DNA from: Voacanga thouarsii | Taxonomy: Eukaryota > Streptophyta > Magnoliopsida > Gentianales > Apocynaceae | DNA length: 64,000 nt | Assembly (NCBI GenBank): GCA_026120185.1 | Contig: JANUWF010001813.1 | Location: forward strand, 1,851,501-1,915,500 | Direction: 5' to 3' | In this document: positions 58,601 through 64,000 of the stretch, piece after piece | How positions within the stretch are numbered: position 1 is the stretch's first letter | Layout of the letters: each line of letters begins with the position of its first letter | Position numbers and translations under genes: made by a program | The notes under the pieces: model-generated | Seen by the model: only the letters and a program-made list of their open reading frames with translations | What the model was told of the DNA's origin: nothing | Databases searched by the model: none

Positions 58601-59667
58601 CAAATTTTATTCTTGTGTGTCTTTGATGGTTAGTTCTTCAAGGGTTTGCTAGAGTGTAGATAGATAATTATTTTCCTTCATTTTGGCCACAAATTTCCAT
58701 TGTTTGGGTTTCACTATTTGAGCTAAGGTTTGTGTCCATTGTTGCCCTTTGTTCCACCCATTTAACCACTTAAGATCATATTAAAGAGTTTGGTATCAGA
58801 GCAAGAAAAGCTTTGATTCCAATCAAAGCTTGAAATAAAGAAAAGGAACTTTACAGAGTAGAAGAAAAATAGGGGAAATCTCGTAACTCATAATATCTTT
58901 GTTATTTCTTGATTTTTCCTTTAGAAAATTGCTTCTTAATATTATTACAATGGTTGAGAAAAAATTTATCTTGTGTTTATGGTGAAAATGAGCTTGAGTA
59001 TGGGTGAAAATATTAGTTTGTTTTTAGTAATGGGATTGCAACCAAGGTATTTGATAAATGTTCTATGAGTATGTTTGTGGCTATATTTAGGAGTTTTACT
59101 TTTATTTTTCATTCCTTGGGATGTTGAGACTTGATATATCACTCTATTGTTGAAATCCATGCTCATTGAAATTAACTTCACCATTGCACACTTGTGATTA
59201 TTTTGTTCTTCATAATTCCTATTTATTAGTGTTCTTGTTTCTTTGTTCTTACTAATTCTTATTCGTTTCTCATTTGAAATTGCTTCCTTATACTTTAATG
59301 GTTGTTCTTGCGCTAATTGAGTTCTTACTTTTTGAAAATCTTGCTTGAAAACTTATTTGTTTAAGGTGCCCAACAAATGTTTGTTGAAATTCCCATAAGA
59401 CCTCCTAATTGGAAAATCCATTGATTTTTTGTTAATTCACTTAGCTGGACTAAATCTTTATCTATTACGGAGAGTTAGATTGAACAAGAAGGTTTGAGTG
59501 TTGAGAAAAAGGTAAGAGGGAGAGACTATTATCAAAAGAGCTAAAGAGGGTAAACACGAGTGTAGATTGAATACCATTGAGAGTAAACACACAAGGGAGT
59601 GAAGAGAGGAACTACTTCTTTTTGCTAATCTCTTTTACAAGTATAACTCATTGAATATCCTATTGCC
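58601..59667 (+). other. F3: LTR 3' remnant, PBS and leader
   Basis: 58601-58785 matches the last part of LTR F2. The PBS TGGTATCAGAGC is at 58791-58802. From 58803 the leader resembles F2 (54914-55680). The 5' part of this LTR is missing. Confidence 0.65.
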
Positions 59668-61010
59668 ATGGCCCATGAACAAGAAATTCCTAGGCCTAAC
59701 CCAAGTAGACCTAGTAGGCCACAAGAAGAACCACTTGATGCTAGGGCTTTGCGAGAGAACTTAAATACTATGATAAGGACAATGCATAGTAGGTTTGAAG
59801 ATATGATAAGGGAGATCACGGGATTGAGGCAACATTTGAGTCAATCTTCTACTGTGGCACAAAAAAGGGGTCAAGAATGATTTGAAGCTCCTAGTCCTAG
59901 AATGATGGAAGATGATGCCCATACTTCTCCATTAAATGTTTAACAAGGTGAAGATTGGGATAAGCATTCTATTGGGGAATTCCAACAAGCTCCCATGAAA
60001 GGGGAAAGATATGGTATGAGAGGAGGACGAGGTAGGGGCTAAGGAAGAAATGGTAGAAACAATCTAAGGGGTTTGGAAAGAGAGTTTAAAGGAGTTGATG
60101 AATGGAATGAAGGGGAACATAGTGATGCATATAAGGAATTCATAGAGGATGGGGCAATAGAGAATATAGGAGAGAAGAAAATGAAGAAGAGAGAGAGTTG
60201 AACCATATCAAGATGAAGTGCCTACATCTATGGGAAGAGTGAGCTTGAAGCCTATTTTGAATAGGAGAACAAAATGAAAATATTTTTTCAATACCATACT
60301 TATAGTGAAAGATCAAAGGTAAGGCTAGCTATTTTAGGTTTTTTAGAGTATGCATTGGTTTGGTGGGAGTAAGTTAGTACTCAAAGAAGGCAAAAAAGAG
60401 TAGAAGCCATGGGAAATTAGAATTTGTTAAAGGACATTATGAGAGCTGGGTTTGTTCCACGCCACTACTACCATGATCTATACCAATGGCTTCAATCACT
60501 CAAGGAAGGGAATAAGAGTGTGGAGGATTACCATAAGGAAATGGAAGTAATGTTAATGAGAGCTCAAATCTAAGAAGACCCTAGAGTAACAAGGGCTAGG
60601 TTCTTGGGAGGATTAAATATGGAAAGATCCAATTTGATAGAGTTGCACTCTTATGAAAGTTTTGAGGATATGGTTCATGCCGCTGTGAAGATTGAAAGGT
60701 AACTAAAGAGGAGGACTTTTGCTAAGCCTACAGTTCCAAATCTAAACACGACTCGCAAGATGCCTATTAAGAGGGATGATGCTCCTAAACCTTTCTAAAG
60801 GGAATACAACAAGCCAAGGGAAGGATGGAAACCTAGGAAGGATTGGAAACCACGGGAAGGTTAGAACAAGGATAAAGGAAAAGCAATAGAGAGGCCACAA
60901 CGAAATAGAGACATCAAGTGCTTCAAGTGTCTTGGCTATGGGCATACTTCCCATGAGTGTCCAAGCAAAAGGGCATGTACACTAACCCCTATGGAAAAGT
61001 CTTAACCGAT
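59668..61010 (+). pseudogene. F3 gag
   Basis: It starts MAHEQEIPRPNPSRPSRPQE at 59668. A helical region is followed by Gag-type motifs: EYALVWWE, RAGFVPRHYYHDLYQWLQ, KSVEDYHKEMEVMLMRAQ, ARFLGGLN and EDMVHAAVKIER. There is one CCHC knuckle, CFKCLGYGHTSHEC (60919-60960). The frame is broken by about ten stops. The arrangement (single knuckle, basic Pro/Lys stretch before it) is that of Reina/CRM-like chromovirus Gags, an inference from motif style only. Confidence 0.8.
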
Positions 61011-61179
61011 GAAGAAAAAGAGGGAGAAAGATGCCAAGGAGACTATAAAGAAAATATAGAAGAGGCAAGTGATGAAGGGGAATTAGTTGGCCAAGAGTAT
61101 TCCTTAGTTGGAGTCACAAGAAGATCATTGAACTCTCAAACAATTGAAGATCAAGACCATCAACAAAGAGAGAACATAT

Positions 61180-61680
61180 TCTACACAAGATGTCTAATCA
61201 ACAAGACACTTGTAGTGTTATTGTGGATAGTGGGAGTTGCACTAATGCGATTAGTGCAAGCTTAGTTGATGTATTGGGCATGAAATGGATTAAACACCGC
61301 AAACCCTACAAGCTATGTATTGAGGGTTAAAAAACAAGTCTTAGTATCTTTTGAGATGGGGAAGTACAAAAACGATGTGCTATGTGATGTTGTGCCTATA
61401 AAAGCGTGCCATTTGCTCCTAGGGAGGCATTGGCAATATGATAGGAATATGAAGAATGATGGGAGAAAGAATACTTATTCCATTCTTAAAGAGGGATCCA
61501 AATTCATTCTTATCCCTATGCCCACAAGTGAGGTGAACAAGGACCAAAGAATCATAAGGGAAAGAGAAAAGAAAAAGAGAGCACAAGATGCCAAACAAAA
61601 GTAGGAGTTAGAGAGAAAAGAACAAGAAAGGAAAAAGAAAGAATTGAAAGAGAGAATAGGAAAACAAATACCTTTGACCA
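61180..61680 (+). pseudogene. F3 protease
   Basis: Active-site segment CSVIVDSGSCTNAIS with Asp at 61226, SLVDVLGMKWIKH, then after a frame change VSFEMGKYKNDVLCDVVP and LLLGRHWQYDRNM. A Lys/Glu-rich linker follows. Unlike F1, the DSG triad is intact. It provides the template for recognising the F1 fragment at 13660. Confidence 0.82.
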
Positions 61681-61829
61681 TTACAGATGGGAGTGAGCAA
61701 GGATAATAGAGGGGGGGGGGTAAAAGAATAGTGAACTACTTTGCAAAAAGGAGTGAGGTCATAGAAACAATATAAGCTAAGAACTAGTTATTTTCCTTAT
61801 TTGTATAGGATCTTATATTTCTACTAATG

Positions 61830-62879
61830 ATTCTACTTTTTCTTTACATAATAAAATTGCAGCCATTCTCCAAGAGTTTGATGATGTTTTTCCAAAGGAG
61901 GTACCTGGAAGATTGCCACCCATAAGAGGAATTGACCATCAAATAGACTTTATGCCCGGAGCCATCATCCCTAACTGATCAACCTATAGGACAATTATAG
62001 AGGAGGCCAAGGAATTACAAAAGCAAGAGGAGGAATTGCTTGAGAAAGGACATGTGAGAGAGAGCCTAAGCGTATGTGCAGTTTCGGTTCTCTTGGTTCC
62101 CAAGAAGGATGGGATGTGGTGCATGTGTGTGGATTTTCGTACCATCAATAGTAGCATAGTTAAGTATCGCTATCCCATTCCTAGACTAGATGACTTGCTT
62201 ATTGTGGTGCATGCATTTTTTCTAACATTGATTTGAAATCTAGTTATCACCAAATTAGGATTAGGGAAGGGGACGAGTGGGAAATGGCCTTTAAAATTGA
62301 ACAATGATTGTATGAGTGGCTTGTTATGCCTTTTGGATTGTCAAATGCTCCTAGCACTTTCATTCATCTAATGCATCATGTTTTAAGAGATTTCATTTGG
62401 AAGTTTGTTGTTGTGTACTTTGATGATATATTAATATATATCAAATCATATGTGGATCATTTGAATCATCTTCAATGTGTACTTGTTGCCCATAGAAGGG
62501 AGAGATTGTATGATAACTTGGAAAGATGCTCTTTTTATTTGGAAAGGGTTATATTCCTTGGGCATATTGTGAGTGCTAAGGGGATTGAGGTTGATGAGGA
62601 AAAAGTGAAAGCCATTCAAGATTGGCCCACTCCTACAACCATTACCCAAGTTCGTAGTTTCTATGGGTTAGCTAGTTTCTATAGGAGGTTTCTTAAGAAT
62701 TTTAGCACCTTAGCAACCCCCCTAATTGAATTGGTGAAGAAAAAGGTGGAAGGAAGCCCAACAACAAGCCTTTCAAACCCTTAAGGATAAATTAAGCCAA
62801 GCTCCGATTCTTATCCTACCTAATTTTCAAAAGGCATTTGAGATAGAGTGTGATGCAAGTGGGGTAGGGACAGGTGCAG
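61830..62879 (+). pseudogene. F3 reverse transcriptase, cut by a copia LTR
   Basis: Pre-RT segment (FDDVFPKEVPGRLPPIRGIDH), [63 protein letters not shown] and the intact catalytic box YFDD at 62416-62427, followed by [18 protein letters not shown] and [12 protein letters not shown]. RNase H starts (FQKAFEIECDASGVGTGAV) and is interrupted at 62880 by LTR E2. Stops and frame changes occur at about 61978, 62237 and 62770. Confidence 0.88.
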
Positions 62880-63145
62880 TGTTGGGTATCTCACGCATAT
62901 CATATATGGTACAGTGGAAGAATAAAACAAGATACCGTCACAGGATCCGCATATATGTGGGAAACAAGACATATATAGAGAACAAAGATAACAACTTTTA
63001 CCTTTCTTTGATCGTGTGAAAAACAAAAATTTCCTTCTTCAGGTTTGATGATTGTGGCGCGATCCAGCAATCCTCCTGAACAATCACTACAAAAGTTGAA
63101 TGTCTAACCACTATAATCACAGTGTGTGATTATCTTTAACAGAAT
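62880..63145 (-). mobile_element. Copia E LTR 3' end (E2)
   Basis: The reverse complement starts TGTTGGGTATCTC and matches the last roughly 250 bp of LTR E1 (12490-12738), including the TTTGTTCTTC region and the ATAATCACAGTGTGTG phrase at 63113. Beyond about 63145 the match is lost, so the LTR is truncated or diverged. Left flank TGCAG; no right target copy was found. Confidence 0.65.
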
Positions 63146-64000
63146 AAAAATAGCAATTAGTAATGAATAGAAGTTGGAGCATTTACATATAAAAGTTGGA
63201 AGTGAAGAATGAATCTTCATACTACTTTGAAATTTTAGGGATTTTGTGGAGAACTTGTCACTTATTGATAGTCGTTGTCGTTAGGCCAAATGGAGTAGTA
63301 GACCTTGTAGGGAATGACTCAATAAAGTCATGTACTATTATTTGTTTGAAACCTACTATCGGGGCTGCTAAGCCTTTTAAAAGTTTGTCTGTATGGACAA
63401 AGGATGCTTTCCTTCCATCAAACCTCTGTGATGCATATTCTGGTGGATAAATCGAGATCCGTCGAGTCATTTTTGAAAATGTAGTATGATGGCACCAACC
63501 TGCAAATCTTTGGAGAATAGGAAAAAAATAGCAAGAGATTCACATATGCTTATCAGAATACTATAGCAAACTAGCAACTTATTGATTTAGGATAGTGTGT
63601 AGTTATGGAGAAAATTAAGGGTAATGTTACATATCTCAGGATATGTAACATTATCTCAGGATGTTATGATGCATACGGTGGAAAATCAACTTAGTAGATT
63701 ATTCTGCAAAATCCAAATCAGCTTTAGGTTTTCTTTTGCTAATTATTCAGCTAACTCAGTCTTATTAGTTTATTGATCATGTTGGTTTGGCATTTCCCTT
63801 CTCCAAGTTTATAGAAGTAATATTGTGAAAATAAAGATGGTAAAAAGGCTCTTAATTTAATTGTTGTTGGAAATATATTTCAAAATTTGTAGCATGTGAC
63901 AGATGAAGCGTTCAAAACTAAGGCCCAATATGAAGTAGGCTAGGCCAAAGCAAACCTTTTTTTTTTCTTGAATATACAGAGGATTTTTGGTGGGATATCA
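63146..64000. other. Unassigned, possibly single-copy DNA
   Basis: No LTR landmark is recognised. 63196-63470 is open on both strands (84 codons +, 70 codons -). The - strand product contains YPPEYASQRFDGRKASFVH and looks compositionally protein-like, but I cannot assign a family. A short direct repeat ATCTCAGGAT lies at 63634-63660. The rest is AT-rich. Confidence 0.35.

Noticed and set aside
63196..63450. Assigned host gene exon
   Set aside because: I could not recognise a family on either strand, so it is reported only as a possibility.

Overview
The window is nuclear DNA of a flowering plant, very probably a dicot judging by its AT-rich LTR retrotransposons; I cannot name the species. 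Essentially all of it is LTR retrotransposon sequence inserted into other LTR retrotransposons. I found no intact host gene, rRNA, functional tRNA gene or CRISPR array. I use working family names. A and D are a Tekay/Del-type chromovirus family (LTR about 3.5 kb, starts TGTAATACCC, ends TGTTACA). C is a second Tekay-type family (LTR about 4.4 kb, starts TGTGAAACCCC, ends GTGTTACA). B is a Ty1/copia family with 1.9-2.3 kb LTRs (TGTTGGATTG...CCCTCA or similar). E is a second copia family. G is an Angela/BARE-like LTR family (TGTTGGG...ATATGCCCTAGAG). F covers other Ty3/gypsy chromovirus-like elements. One Athila fragment is also present.

Layout. 1-1655 and about 13660-14416 are two parts of an F-type element (F1). 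F1 is split by a copia E LTR (1656-12738). That LTR is split by a C solo LTR (1677-11153, TSD TAATT/TAATC), which itself carries a D solo LTR (4952-8468) and a B solo LTR (8599-10917, TSD ATTTT). A truncated B LTR (14417-15488) abuts a truncated element A. Element A spans 15489-49277 on the + strand: partial 5' LTR, PBS, acidic upstream ORF, gag broken by a G solo LTR (19743-21193, TSD GTATA), then PR, RT, RNase H, IN and chromodomain, then a 3' LTR. Its 3' LTR is split by a complete C element on the - strand (28626-49214, TSD CCTGG). The 3' LTR of that C element holds an opposite-strand C solo LTR (31174-37616, TSD AGAAT), which holds a B solo LTR (31222-33252, TSD GGATG). After A come an Athila pol fragment on the - strand (51674-53924) with a nearby G solo LTR (49714-51232), an F tail with LTR, PBS and leader (53925-55680), the 3' end of a copia B element with its LTR (55681-57703), a decayed F element (about 58600-62879) cut by a copia E LTR end (62880-about 63145), and about 0.85 kb of unassigned DNA.

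No element is now coding-competent. A and C still show the full Tekay domain order but carry many stops, a good share of them explicable as C-to-T changes. Seven LTRs look solo and only one element (C) keeps both LTRs and its TSD, so LTR-LTR recombination has been the main mode of loss.

The least ordinary signals are inside the LTRs and leaders. (1) A tRNA-like module with A-box and B-box motifs lies about 250-280 bp from the LTR start in both Tekay families. (2) A hairpin in the 3' half of the LTR keeps its pairing while its stem sequence changes. (3) A short arginine-rich ORF near the 3' end of all four B LTRs ends close to a possible splice donor. (4) An acidic, serine-rich upstream ORF with a terminal GW motif precedes gag in both A and C. 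(5) An inverted same-family LTR sits inside another LTR and would fold into a long double strand.
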